A stretch of 64,000 bases of DNA from the NCBI GenBank assembly GCA_020736575.1, contig JAGPYM010000012.1, forward strand, positions 186,001 to 250,000, read 5' to 3'. A program made the position numbers and the translations under genes. This document shows positions 23,508 to 35,630 of this stretch, one piece after another. Every line of letters starts with the position of its first letter. The first letter of the stretch is position 1. The stretch comes from Thelonectria olida. Lineage: Eukaryota > Ascomycota > Sordariomycetes > Hypocreales > Nectriaceae. A model generated the notes under the pieces. It saw only the letters and a program-made list of their open reading frames with translations. It had not been told where the DNA came from and searched no databases.

Positions 23508-24787
23508 TCATCTTCTGTGCGAAGACGCCACATCCTCTTTGATCTGGAAATCCACCTGCACCAAGATCCCATCCGCACTGGTCTCGCTCTGGTTGTCCTT
23601 GGACTCGTTGTGGCTTCGGTAGTTGCCCTCGGCCGACGTATCCCGACTCGCGAGCACGTCGTGTTCCGGCCGGATGTTGAGCGATCGGAGCGCCGTCCCT
23701 CGCGAATTGTTGCTCTGCTTCCCATATCGCGACTGTCCACTGCTGCCCTTGCTGGGATCCTTCCTCATAATGAATCTGTCGAACAGCGGCTTGACGCCAG
23801 GTACCGATAGGGATATCAGTGTCGCACCGATTTCTGATACTTCGACGCCGAGCATGGGATTGTACGACCACGATTGATCGGGTTGCCATTGGCCTTCGAT
23901 GACGAGGACTAAGCGGGTGATGGAAATAGAGACGACGCTGCGGATCTGCGTTAGCTATGCTGGCTAGCATCTTGGAGGGTAGAAGAACTCACGAGATGCC
24001 GGGAAGAAGGATGCAGGCAAGCTGAATCTTCCTTCGTCGTGGCATTTCCAGCAACCTCAACATCACAATGGGGATGCCAAATAGCAACAAGTCGCATATA
24101 AGCGACACAGACGAGTTCACGCTGTACACCAGTCCCCATTGCAGGCAAGTATAACGCTCAGCACCGGGCTGCCAATCGTAGGGCCAGAGCGCAGTGACGG
24201 GGTGGCAATGGAAGACGAGGAGGAATAGTTGCGGTAGGTATCCGGCGATGAGGATCCCAAAGACGATCTTGATGGATAGCAGGAGGCCCTCGTGCATTTT
24301 GCACAGTCGGTAATACAAGGCCAGGCCGGATATTCGACAGAACAAGAGCGCCGTCGTGTAGATGATGTGGGCGGCAAAGTCCAAGACTTCGGTCAGTTTC
24401 ACCGTCTCCATGTCCAGCACATATTGGATGTAGTCGTAGTGTCTTCCGGAGCCGAGATTGATCAGGTGTATGCTCAGGGCAACAAACGGTATGAAGGAGA
24501 TCTGTTGTACCACAGTGAATGTCAGCAGCTGTCCTTCTTCACAGCCATCAAATAGTTCAGACAATACATACCCAAGAAAACAATGTCAGGGTGTCATCCA
24601 TGCCGAACCTCCGAATCAGGAATGCTCGGGAGCCCAGTCTTCCCAGAACCACGATGCTCGTCAACACGGCCACGAAGATGATGCCCGCAATGGCCGGTGC
24701 GTCTCTGCTCTGGTTCAGGTATGCGGCCGTGACAGTGTCGGGCACCCGACCGTCCTTGATGGCCTGGGCGACCTTTGGATCAGACAT
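23508..24787 (-). CDS. PTH11/rhodopsin-domain-like integral membrane protein
   Basis: Exons 24787-24572, 24501-23993, 23937-23508; introns 70 and 55 nt; 384 aa. The second acceptor was chosen as the inner CAG (giving GISVVSISITRLVLV) because the outer CAG breaks the frame. About seven hydrophobic segments, with the fungal rhodopsin-like domain landmarks: GMDD after TM2, LGSGRHYDYI, LLFCRISGLALYYRLC, CHPVTALWPYDW and YTCLQWGLVYSVNSSVSLICD (conserved Cys pair), then GISVVSISITRLVL. It has no N-terminal CFEM domain. The last ~95 residues are cytosolic and polar. Members of this very large family (SAT4/PTH11-like) are putative receptors in plant- and insect-associated fungi; the ligand is unknown. 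Confidence 0.8.
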
Positions 24788-27700
24788 GACGAGCGCTTCA
24801 ATCCGTATCTGTTCAAGATGTCCGCATCTCTTCAACGACCAGCAAACGACGCGAGCAGCGAAAACCTTGGCCATCACAAAACGGGCCCCGGAAGCCTTAT
24901 ACCAAGACTCCGGAACCATCTGGGCCCTCCCGTCGCACATCGATATGGGCCCTGCCCGAGGCACACTTGGTGCTGGTCTCCCGAGGTGTCCACACACACG
25001 CCGGCGAGACCATCGGCCGGCACCGTCACTAGGGATCCATCCCACCTGTTCCAGGGCATCAGCTTCGCCTTTTTAGGCATTGAGTATACGACTTCTAAGT
25101 CAGTCTAAATGCCTCTGCTCAGCATGGCCAAGGAATGTCAGTCGGGTGGGATGTCACTGTCCGCCACAACACCACAACAGTTGAGGGCAAATCCAGAAGA
25201 ACCATCAATGTAGAATCCGATCCTACTGACTCAAATTGCAGAATTGCGGTACCAGTACGTACCTGCGTTACTCGTGTTGTGTCCCAGCAGCTTAACTAAG
25301 ACATGTCCAACGGTAGTGACTCGTCTCCCACGTGTCTCCCACTCGCCCTCCGACATCCATCAATGTACAGTAGCTATACCAGCTCAGAAATTATCGTCAC
25401 TCTCGCCCAATCCGAAACCATTCCTTTCCTAGTAATTCACTCATCCACGGCGTTTTGCAAATTCCCGTAATGCCAGCATCCACAGCACCATCAGGTACAG
25501 TACAGGTTCATATTAGTCCCATGCAGGAGGCAGCGTCACTCTGACAATATCTGGACCACAAATAGGTACGGACTTCATAGTCTGCGTGCACATGCGAATG
25601 TCTCCCGAGTCCCTTGGGCATCCAATCTCAGGTCCGTCAATGTTGTCGCAAACGCCTCCCAAAGCGAGAATGGTTCGCCTCAGCCCGCCCTGTAGTTCTT
25701 CCTGAGATATTCTATTTTGCTTTTTCTCTCACTTGCCATCGACTGATCAAAGCTTCACACCAGCTTCCTATTCTGGCCATCGAGGTAAAACTGTTCGGAC
25801 ACATCAGGGCGACCGTTTTGAAGAGATTTTCGCCTTTTGCCATTAGCGGCTACGCGGATGTCATGGAAAGCACCAGCGCGCCACCAGTTTTAGTAACGCA
25901 TTAAGAAAGGGCCCGTTCTCTTTATGGGTGTCAGGTTTCTTTGTCAGTGTTCGCGGGCGTCACTCACTGATGCCATTGTCGAGAAATGGCGCTGTCGGCC
26001 AAGTTAAGCACATCCAAGCAGCGCGGTCTGGTCAAATAGCAAATCGGCACCACGGCTTCAAACGCGGAAGTTGATGCCGTCTCATCAAGATTGCGCGATG
26101 CAAGTATACAGCGTGGGGTGAACTTCGTCTGTGTTACGTAGTATGACTATCTTAAAGAATCCGATGTTTCATCACGAGCGTCTCTCCTCTTCCCCAGCCA
26201 ATCCCCCAGTCGACATGATCGATCTGCACACATTACAACCTCGCCGGTATAGCTCTCCAGCTCCCACGCGAGAACGGGCACAGTGGCTCGTCTCACAGAG
26301 CAAGAGGCAATTCCCAGATCTTTACCCCAGTGTGTTTAATGCCTGTTCGCCATGTGTTTCCAGCGTTCCGCATGCGCCATTATACCGGTACACGTCTCAT
26401 TTCGCCGATATTGGCCTTTGGGGGAATGACACACGGCTTTCAGCATCAAAGTCTCGAAGGGCCACCGTACGTACGCGTACGCTAGGAATTTCACCGACAG
26501 GGGGATCGAGCTGTGGGGGCGCTTTATTGCCGTCGGCGTTGAAACTTTTGCCTGTCATCGTCCTTCCAAATCGATCTTCGGCGTCAACAGGGGTCCAGGG
26601 GTTGAAATGTGCTCGGACACTTGACGATGTTCTGGGTGATGTTAGTGTTGCAAGCTGGCTTCTTGGCACCCTCGTCTTCGAGCGCCATTTCTCTCTGTTG
26701 ATATACCGCCGAGAGTCAGTGAGTGACATGGCAACAGCAGAAACCACGCAGAATCATAGTTGCATGTAACGCCAGAGGTTGTAAGTAGTTAGTATCTATA
26801 TGAGAATTTGCCAAGTGAGGCCACCCCTGATGATCAAATCAGTCTTTGCATAAAGCTTGCCCCTCAGCTGCGCCGCATTATAGCGCTGGTGTGGGAGGCC
26901 ATTCCCATCAGAGTATCTCGTAGTCGAGAGCTGCGGCACCACGGCACTGACCGTCCCAAGCCTCACTTCTTGGGAACGATGATCAAACCTCCGGCAGGGG
27001 ATCCGGGATCTTCTACCGAAGCATAGGCCAACAGAATGGAGCTGTTCCGCACTCTCGGGCGATTCAGGCGATCCTAGGCCCTGGCCACGGAACCTTTTGG
27101 GTGGATCGCCCCTCCACTTGGGACGCATTAGAACAAGAAGAGATGCGTATGCTCGACTGCTGTGGTGGTGGAATCCACGAATCTTTGGGTCAGATACGCG
27201 TCTCCCTGTGAACCAAAAGGGAGCGCCAAATTCATAGAGGCACTCTAATCATGTCAGGAGCATGTTTAATTCAGCTCAACCTACCAACAACTGAGTCATA
27301 CTTTGATCTCTCTTGACTATCGCAATGTTCTGTCCTGCTCACCATATCTTGAAGCGGCCTCGTCCGCTTTCTCATTCGCTCATGCGGGTCGTCTACGCGG
27401 GAGTTCTGTCGGGATTATCGACCCCAAGCTATGGCTGTGAAGGCTGCCCAGGCGAGCATGGGTATCTAATTTAGTTTGCCTTGGGAAATTCGCGTCTCGA
27501 ACCCCTGACGACGTGCATACTAGCAGAGCTATTTTCGCCTTGACTCCTGCGAGCTTCCGCATTGTGGCGTGATGTCCATGAGTCCGAATTGAAGGAGCAG
27601 AGCTAAGCAGTTAACTTCAACTCTTGTTAGCACTTAGTAGCTATTTACTTCCAATACGTGATGATTACAGATGTGACAAACTACCAGTATCATAAGGCGG

Positions 27701-30700
27701 TTCCAACTCCCATGAAATAGACAAGAGATTTAGATCCGTTGGTACATGCAGGGAATGTGCTATCTACCATGAACCATTTGCATTGTTCCAATTCATACTT
27801 CCTTTTGTAGAGCGCACTTTGTATGAGCATGGCGTCACTACTGCCCGATCGAACTCTTATCCCTAGCCTCATTGAAAGCGATAAGGGTTGAGGTCCTGAA
27901 CATGAGCAGATTATGAATAAAGATTTCGTTTAAAGAAATGACCATTCTTTAAGGTGTGATATTTGATTGCGAGCTCTAGCTGTCTATCCGTCTTTTTCCG
28001 GGTATTTAGGGACATGTTGAAGCGTCATGCCATTGTCCTTTCTTTTTTTCGAGCCAAGACTGCATCAACTACCTAACTAGGCACCTTTGTGCAGCAGTTT
28101 GCATGTCCAGCGCAACCTGAAATTTCACGGTCAGATAAACTACTACACCGTGTTGCAGCTACGCTACCCCTTGCAGGTCTACCGTCTCTCCGGCGAGTCT
28201 TTAATGGGCTGACAGCCACGAAGCCCCTGAGTTCGAGAATGAACACCTTTTCGATTAAGGGGAAAAGAACTTACCCTTGCTCTCCTTTATCCTGCGGTGC
28301 ATCATACCCGTCTCTCAAGAAACGATGAAGCTTGAATTTTGAGCTGATTTTACAAGTTTCTTAGCTGAGTGACAGGCAGTGATCAGTTCCAGCAAGCATG
28401 ATGTGACCTGACCAGTCCAATATTCCTTAGCTAGTCCTTACTTATGTACTTGGCTAGCTATGACCCTACGTGTTTCTGTTTAGTGTGACACACGAAGATC
28501 GAAAGTAATATGCCTTACATAAAGTGATCAACTGTCAGACTGGGATGGAACAGAGCGATACATGCACAGCCAAGTCCATCAATTCAACGCCTGCGCAAGT
28601 TTACCAGGCACGATATGGAAGCACAAACAGATCATTACGGTAAATATTCCAGCTATAAAAGGGACTCGACGGCTTCGCCGCCATGCCGTTAAATTAATCC
28701 CTTCATATTTAGATACGTGAGGTTTCGCAATGTTCTGTCATCTACATTAGACGGTAGAGGGCGTCAAAGAAGTCGTTCGCATCGGTTATAAAGGATGAAC
28801 AAAGTGATCCAAACTCTACTGATTTATTCACCGAGCCAGACAAGCGCAAGGGTTTGCGAGGGAGTCCTGATCAGCCTCAGGCAAGGTGGCAGCTCGGGAA
28901 CCTCATGATATCCGAATAAATCCAGCAGCGACATCTCTGGCATATCTGCATAAATCATCGCGGAAGATCTAAGAAATCACGTTTCCAAGCAACCGAACTC
29001 GATTCAAATATATGCCATCATCAACTGAACGTCGAGGCACTGCAGGCTCTATGGAACTCAATCATGCGAACCAACCATTGCCACATCTCGTCTGTCGATG
29101 GTATGAGACCATCCATTCCTTCCAAATAATATATCTTGCTTACCCCATCTCACACAGTCAAACAGTGAGCTAGATGTAGTTACCCGTTTAGTGCTCCCAC
29201 GCTTAAGAAGGCTGTGAGAGTTGAACATGTCCACCGAAGCGCCTCTTTGAACCGTGTTAGCCGGTAATACGGGTGAATCAGCCGCTCGGGTTGGCTTGGC
29301 GGATCGATATAGTTTGAACAAGGCAGATCTGAACAAGGTTGAGACTTCGACAAAAAGTGACATTACTCAGCTTCATTCCTGTCGCGTGTCTCAGCGCCAT
29401 CGCGTGCCATTTCTTGCGTGAACCAAGTGCGGCCAACACTTGCGCATAAATAGCCGCGGCTGGACTTTAGGCCAGAAAATCGGCCCTATTGCCTCAAGTA
29501 GCTAGCTGATTGCATCCATCAGTCCTTTCGAGGCAGACACGTAGACACCACGGGTGTTAATTCACTTGACATCAATCTTCAATACCTACGTCTTATGTGG
29601 TCTGAAGTAACTTTCTCTCAATACACACCGCTTACAAACTCAAGCAGGTGCAAATGACAACGGAGTCTCTCTACTAAACTATGTCAAGTCGACGTGGTGC
29701 TCCTATCACGTATTCAGGTCCAAAGGCGTATATCACAGTGGGGTTCATGTCTAATATATGGATCATCGGTGATCCATATTGTCAGGACATACCAGACATA
29801 CTCTTAGCAAGGCATACGTGAACGGTCGATCAGTAAGCGCTGGGGGAAGTTGTGGCTGTCCAAAGTCGCTAGTTCGGAGCTGAAAAAAGGCCGCGATTGT
29901 CTACATCCGGTTGATCATTGTAGTGCCCCCTTAATTGTATACACGCACGTGGCGTCAAAGATAGGCTTCTCTCGGCATAAGGTGTCTATATGCATCGAAC
30001 GGTTAATGATGCTCATTGGATTGTTAACTAACATGGGTAGGTATGTATTGAAGACTTCAGTATGGTCAATTGTTGGCAGGAGAATGTGATAAGAGGGACT
30101 AGAGTCACGGCGGTTGAGTCTCATACGATGAGCTGAGCTTTCGTCTAAGCCGAGCAAAGATGCCAAGGACATGGCGTAGGTATCCTTATGCGTAAGGAGT
30201 CTTGATAGGCTGCTTGAGGCATGGCTCTCCATGGCGGAGCTCATGCGCTACCATTCCCTGGTGAAGCCTAGATCATCACGCTGCATCCACATAGACCATT
30301 AAAACAATAACGCTGAGGACATCCAGGGGTTCAGGAACTCAACATGACGGAACGGCCCATTCAGCTCGCCACCAGGAAGATTTGCCGTATTCACCCTTCC
30401 TGTGGCTGAATTTTTCATGCGGCATAACTAGGCACTGTCTACATACGTGGTGGAGTTAGGAAAGCCATGGCGTCGGTGGTATGCCCAAGAACATCGCCGC
30501 AGAAGTGGACAAGTCAAGAATGTTCTCGGAGTTACATCACCTTCACTAAGCCGTCCCAACGCTGAGTTCAAACTGAGATTGAGGTCTTTTCAGCGATGAT
30601 GGACCCTCAAGCCTTGATCACCAAAGGAGGAATGCATCGGTAGCGGAATTTATCAAGTGACGACTCTTGACGTGATCAAGCTACCACTGGTACCTCTTTC

Positions 30701-30897
30701 TCCGTTCTTGGAGACAATTCCAAAGTCACCTGGGAGACTTAGGTCTTTAATTCAGACAAGCAGACGTCAAGCATATAAACCCCAGCCCTTCCCGACCAAA
30801 GACGAATTACCGACTCACCAATCCAAACACATTCAGCATACTCAATCAACAACGACAACTCCCCTTCTTCTCGGCTTTATTGCTACTTCCAATCACA
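24788..30897. other. 6.1-kb stretch without a recognisable gene
   Basis: No open frame above ~212 codons and none with a known motif on either strand; no tRNA, no clear transposon ends and no long tandem array seen. It appears somewhat more AT-rich than its flanks from ~27.5 kb on. A 10-bp inverted repeat is noted at 29756-29779. A TATAAA box at 30774-30779 belongs to the gene starting at 30898. Decayed mobile DNA or unannotated non-coding RNA cannot be excluded by eye. Confidence 0.5.
29756..29779. repeat. Perfect 10-bp inverted repeat with TCGG loop
   Basis: ATATGGATCA (29756-29765) is followed by TCGG and then its exact reverse complement TGATCCATAT (29770-29779). It would form a 10-bp hairpin with a tetraloop. 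No T run follows and no gene end is nearby. Confidence 0.6.
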
Positions 30898-31596
30898 ATG
30901 GCTTCCACCATTTCTATCCCCCAGCAGAACCAGGGTCTCCCCGTTCGGAACCTCGATTCAGGCGCCTCTATCGACAGCAGCCTTATCGATGCCCTTGCCA
31001 AATATGTCACAACTGGTTCCGGTGCCAGAAACACCACCGAGGAAGAGCTCCAGGACCTGGCTTCTAAAGCCATCTCCAAGCCCGGTGGCAGAGCTCAGCT
31101 GGAAGCCCTCATCCACCCGTCGGAGCTTGAACCTGATATCAAGGTCTGGAAGAATCAGGCCGCTGCGAACGGTCACATCGAGCTCAGCAAGACTACCATT
31201 GGCTTCACACTCCATGTTCCCACCCTTAAATTAACATACAAGGGAAACGGTGTCGGTGTCTTTGTGCCCCACTTCGGCCCGCTGAACGCGTGAGTCTCAA
31301 GTCTTGTATATCAAGAGGCGAAACTGATAACGGTTTTCATTCTTCACAGTGGCACCATCTACTACGATAGTACGACCGAGCTTGGCCCTGGACCGGCAAC
31401 TTTCAAGCTTCAAGTCATCGGTGTAAGTCATCCCTATCCTCAAATCTACCTACTAAAGAAAATTGCTCACTCGATGCAGCTGTCTCTTTACGTCAACATC
31501 TACGTCAACCAAGTCCGTGTCGCCAGTTTCTTCTTCGGGCCCATCAGCTTCGTTATGGCTCCAGGTGTCACCGAGGGCGACGGCGCCATCATTTAA
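30898..31596 (+). CDS. Small protein of unknown family (193 aa)
   Basis: Exons 30898-31289, 31350-31422, 31480-31596; introns 60 and 57 nt with canonical GTGAGT and GTAAGT donors, all phases consistent. A TATAAA box lies ~120 bp upstream and the ATG context is CACAATGGC, so it looks like an expressed gene. The N-terminal ~110 residues are helical and polar (EEELQDLASKAISKPGGRAQ). The C-terminal ~85 residues are beta-rich, alternating hydrophobic, with glycine turns (YKGNGVGVFVPHFGPL, GTIYYDSTTELGPGP, VYVN-type strands, FFFGPISFVMAPG). There is no signal peptide, no cysteine and no transmembrane helix. The Gly/Tyr pattern faintly recalls small VapA-like beta-barrels, but I cannot support an assignment. 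It stands isolated at the edge of the gene-poor stretch. Confidence 0.7.
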
Positions 31597-31985
31597 ACCT
31601 GACACTGCCTCATGCACGGGACTGCCGCTGATGATAGTGAAGAGAGAATGGCTTGGAACTGGAATTTCCTTCGATAATGCCACTCGTTTAATGATATTAT
31701 AGTGAGTCTAGCTAGCTCATTCACTCCTTAATTGAATAACTATTTCCCGGGAACTGTTGTGCCTTCGTTCAATGTGACGGGTCTTGCGAGTATCTATGCG
31801 TAGATATTTACTTTTCGTCGAATGGACTGCTATAGCTGGCGACGTGGCCAGTTGTTACTATTAGTCGAAACAATTAGGATCATACAGGAGCAACGTTCTA
31901 ATCGCCGCAAAGATAAACGAATCCGACTATTTGGTCCCGCATTGCAGTCCGATGAGACTGCAAAATCATTAAACACTCATTCAAT
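31597..31985. other. Intergenic spacer between convergent genes
   Basis: 389 bp of 3' flanks. No gene seen. Confidence 0.5.
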
Positions 31986-33446
31986 CTACATGTCAATCTC
32001 AACTCCAAGTTTCCTCGCGCATTTACTCAAACTCTCATCCTGTGCAGCACGGTAAATCTCATCAGCATCCCCCAGACTCTCCCCCAAAGCCTCCTCCATG
32101 CCCTCAACATCAGCGTTCGCTTCAGCATCACGAGGCGGCGACCTGGATCCCAAGTTGGATTGGAATATTCCCGCAGCAGACAACGGCAAGAAATCCTCGT
32201 ATGTCATGGGGAACGCCTCCACGAAGCCTTCGGTGAGCAAGTCGTCGATGTGGTAGCTACCCTCCGCCGACAGTCTCGCATCCATGCCCTTGCTCGTCAC
32301 TTCGAACGTGCAGTAAATGAGATTCCGTCGGCGCAGTTCGCTCCAGTCATCAGGATACTTCTTGAAGACGGACTCGACGAGCTTGTCAAATTCGTCTGCG
32401 CTGGTTTGTTGGACCGAATTGGCTGCAATCGCCATGGCCTCGTCAAGCAGCTCATCGTACAATCGCCGACCATCCGGTGTGACGGCAGCACCTCGCTCTT
32501 CAATCTCTCCAAATCGCGCTCGGTGAGATCCTTGTATATGAGAAATAATCGGCGAGCCGCTGAGGGCGAGGAACTTGATGGGCTCCTCAATCGCGAGAAA
32601 GCTCGTCTGCCGCAGCAGAATCGGACACGAGCGCGGCGGCGGACCCTCGATTCTGTCCTTGACTTTGAGGCCTTCCGTCTTCATGCGCTCCTGCGCAGAG
32701 GCGATGCATAGCGTACGAGGCGTAAGGTGGTTGATGTGCGAGCTCCGGAAGCAGGCAATGTCTGCGAGGATGGGATGTTCGGCCTTGAGGCAGTCGTACT
32801 CGTCGTGCGAGGCCGCGGCGGTTGCGTGCCAGCTAAACGTCTTCATGGCCTCGGTGACAAAGCGGCTGCCTTGTTCCGGCGTCAATTTGCCGTTCTGGGC
32901 GTCTCCGAGGTCTAGCAACTGCACGAGCTCGTCGCTGAATATGTTCCGCTTGGATAACAGGTCCAGGGCCAAGGCTCTGGCGTGTCTGTCCTTGATGAGC
33001 TCGGGTCGAAGCACGGAAGTAAAGACGCGAAAGGGGTTCTTGTGCAGAGATTTCTCCGTCTTTGGCCTGAAGCAAGTCGCGTGCATTGGCAACCCGGCGG
33101 GAGACAAGTCGTAGTATCCGACGGGATGAAGGCCGATCAAGGCGAATATGCGACGGACTGTGCGGAGCTCGTTGGGAGTCCCCAGCCGAATGGCTCCGTG
33201 TCGCTCGACGTCGAGTCTGGAGGACGATACGTCCCCGTAGCGCATGGCAAGCACTTTAGGATCGAGGGCATTGCCGAGCGTTGACTTGTTGATGTCGTCG
33301 ACGATGCGGACGAGGTCGCCGTAAAGAGGGACTTCGGCCTTGTACATGGCGGACATGGCCAGTGTGAAGGAGGTTCGCAAGTCATCGCCATGGACCCAAT
33401 TGGGCTGGGATGAAGATGAGGAAGACTCGACCGCGCTTGGAGCCAT
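31986..33446 (-). CDS. 2-oxoadipate dioxygenase/decarboxylase family protein (HglS/YdcJ, DUF1338)
   Basis: Single exon, 486 aa, ATG at 33446. It belongs to the DUF1338 family, whose bacterial member HglS converts 2-oxoadipate to D-2-hydroxyglutarate with Fe(II) and O2 in lysine breakdown (established). Key positions are visible. RHGAIR places His83 and Arg87 with the i/i+4 spacing of the HglS metal ligand His70 and substrate-reading Arg74 (numbers from memory). SSHINHLTPR holds the likely second His (His240), and RFGEIEERG holds the likely Glu ligand. GYYDLSPAGLPMHATCFRP is the family core. No targeting signal is obvious. It is divergent from a D-2-hydroxyacid dehydrogenase over 895 bp. The product could feed that enzyme; this is inference. 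Confidence 0.85.
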   Translation of the reverse strand: MAPSAVESSSSSSQPNWVHGDDLRTSFTLAMSAMYKAEVPLYGDLVRIVDDINKSTLGNALDPKVLAMRYGDVSSSRLDVERHGAIRLGTPNELRTVRRIFALIGLHPVGYYDLSPAGLPMHATCFRPKTEKSLHKNPFRVFTSVLRPELIKDRHARALALDLLSKRNIFSDELVQLLDLGDAQNGKLTPEQGSRFVTEAMKTFSWHATAAASHDEYDCLKAEHPILADIACFRSSHINHLTPRTLCIASAQERMKTEGLKVKDRIEGPPPRSCPILLRQTSFLAIEEPIKFLALSGSPIISHIQGSHRARFGEIEERGAAVTPDGRRLYDELLDEAMAIAANSVQQTSADEFDKLVESVFKKYPDDWSELRRRNLIYCTFEVTSKGMDARLSAEGSYHIDDLLTEGFVEAFPMTYEDFLPLSAAGIFQSNLGSRSPPRDAEANADVEGMEEALGESLGDADEIYRAAQDESLSKCARKLGVEIDM

Positions 33447-34341
33447 TGTGAGGGAAATGCAGAATGAATTAACAAAGGAATACTGGATTGAGACCTATGA
33501 CAGAGGTATCTATATGTATGCTATTCAAGCAATGGCCGACATGAGTTGTGTTATCTATCAACAAGATAAGGAGATACGACATCTACCGACGGGTGTGACT
33601 CTTCCGCAGGAGATCATCCATGTCTTTTATCTTGATCGCAATTGATGCGCAGTTGTTTGGATACGCGGCCAAATGTTCATCGGAACCGAAGCTTCGGGGT
33701 TGAAGACGGTCATAGTCGGCACAGCGGGATAACCTACATCTACACATTGTCATTCGATGATGGAATCACCAACAGCGGCTGATGTCATTCCGAGTTCGGT
33801 TTGCTACGGGCGTTTGTTGAAGATGTGGAGGCATCGCGATTGCGCTACCGTAAGGCTTAGCTTAGCCCGAAGCTGCCCATCAAGAACCCGTCTTTCCGTC
33901 GGATGCAATTAAAGTGGTTGAGAGGCGAGTTGTTATTCGTAGGGGAACAATGGGGCTTATATGCCTCTCGGGCTGAAGTTGAGATTGGTGTTGAGATACG
34001 CACCTCCCATCGGATAAAAAAATAATGGGGTTACCTGACCAGGATCTTCGTGAAGCATCATCGAACAGTCATTTCCGATCGACGTCCTTTTCCGTATATA
34101 TCTACTTCATGTCGCTTCACTTATCCGATGGTTGAATAGACCGCCCCCTCATCGCTGCTGACATTACTCCACCACGCCATCCGTCCGACCATCGGCCTCG
34201 GATTACCAACAAACACCAGCTTGCCTGAGCCCGCAGTCTTGACGGAGCATTCATGAGAGCTTCAAACCAGTCCAATTACTTCAATCTTGACCCGATCAGT
34301 CCTGTAGCCAGCCTGAGTCATTGTCGTCATCCCTCATCGCC
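33447..34341. promoter_or_regulatory. Divergent spacer between the HglS-like gene and the hydroxyacid dehydrogenase
   Basis: 895 bp carrying both 5' flanks. No further gene. No clear TATA box on either side, and I found no repeated motif by eye. Confidence 0.4.
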
Positions 34342-35425
34342 ATGTGTCAACAAACAGTAGCGCCCAGGAAGCCTCGTGTAGTTGCCCTCGGAACTCCAAA
34401 GTTCGTGGGAGACGACTACCTGCAAGACTTCAAAAAGGACTTTGACTACGCCGTATGTCTCCCTCAGTGCTCCATCTCACCACCAGCCCGTTAACCTCTC
34501 GGCCTAGGTCCTCGACGTGAAAACCCACGCTGAAGCCCTGGAGCAACTGCCCCTCATGATCGCCTCCCACGGCCCCATCGACGCCTTCATCATCCGCATG
34601 GGCAGAGGCCCCTACCACCCCTTCAACCCAGGCCTCCTCAGCCCCCTCACTCCTCACTGCCGCATCATCGCCTCCGCGTCCGCCGGCTACGACGACTTCG
34701 ACCTCGACTGGCTGACCGCCCACGGCATCTGGTTCTGCAACAGCATCGACGCCGTCGCCGAGGCCACGGCCGACATGGCCTTCTTCCTAACCCTCGCCGT
34801 CGTGCGCGACACCACCAGAGCCGAGCGCTGCGCCCGCAACGGCCAGTGGAAGGATCCCGTCGTTCCCAGCAAAGACCCCTCGGGCATGACGCTCGGCATC
34901 GTCGGCATGGGCAGCATCGGGAAACACCTCGCCAAGAGAGCAGCTCCCTTCAACATGCGCATCAAGTACCACAACCGCCGTCGCCTAAGCCCAGAAGACG
35001 AAGCCAGGTACAGCGCCACCTACTGCCCAACCTTGCACGACCTGCTGTCGCAGTCTGACGTGGTGTCGATAAACTGCCCTCTCACCAAAGAAACCACCAA
35101 CCTCATCTCCGCGCCCGAGTTCGCCGCCATGAAAGACGGCTCCTTCATCGTCAACACGTCGCGGGGTCCCGTCATCGACGAGCCAGCTCTAATCGACGCC
35201 CTGGAGAGCAGGAAAATCGCTCGGGCAGGCCTAGATGTGTTCTGCAATGAGCCGGACATTGACGAGTATTTCAAGACGAGCGACAAGGTGACGATCCAGC
35301 CTCACATCGCAGGGATGACTGACTTGGCGTTCCAAAAGGGCGAGAGGGAGTGTTTTGAGAATATCAAGGCTTTGTTCAAGACGGGACGACCAGTGGCTCC
35401 GGTGAATGAGATACCTTCAACCTAG
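34342..35425 (+). CDS. D-isomer-specific 2-hydroxyacid dehydrogenase
   Basis: Exons 34342-34452 and 34508-35425 (55-nt intron); 342 aa. The upstream exon MCQQTVAPRKPRVVALG was found by splicing GTATGT to CTAG; it supplies the first beta strand of the catalytic domain. NAD(P)-binding motif GIVGMGSIGKHLAKRA; catalytic Arg in NTSRGPVID, Glu in DVFCNEPDID, His in QPHIAGMT, in the order standard for this family. Relatives reduce glyoxylate/hydroxypyruvate or interconvert 2-oxoacids and D-2-hydroxyacids in the cytosol. Being head-to-head with the HglS-like enzyme makes D-2-hydroxyglutarate a plausible substrate, but glyoxylate/hydroxypyruvate reductase is the default reading. Confidence 0.92.
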
Positions 35426-35630
35426 TCCATCAGCAACAAGCAAAACTGTGCGCACAATCGATTTATTGACCCTCAGCCTCGGACGAATGCAAGAGACCAC
35501 CATAAAACAATACAAGCCCATCCGATTACCGAATCCACCAATCTCCGCCAACAAGACGCAACCTGAAGATTCCATATCCCATTGTCTAAAACCCCCTCCC
35601 AGCTCTGCCGTACTAAGTGCAGCAACTTTC

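Noticed and set aside
26131..26769. 212-codon plus-strand frame, the longest in the 6.1-kb gene-poor stretch
   Set aside because: Composition looks random, the reverse strand is open over the same bases, and nothing resembles a domain.
27470..27560. tRNA-like GGTTCGAGAC word on the minus strand with an AGCTC box
   Set aside because: Acceptor and T stems do not pair and the anticodon arm is too short; chance B-box.
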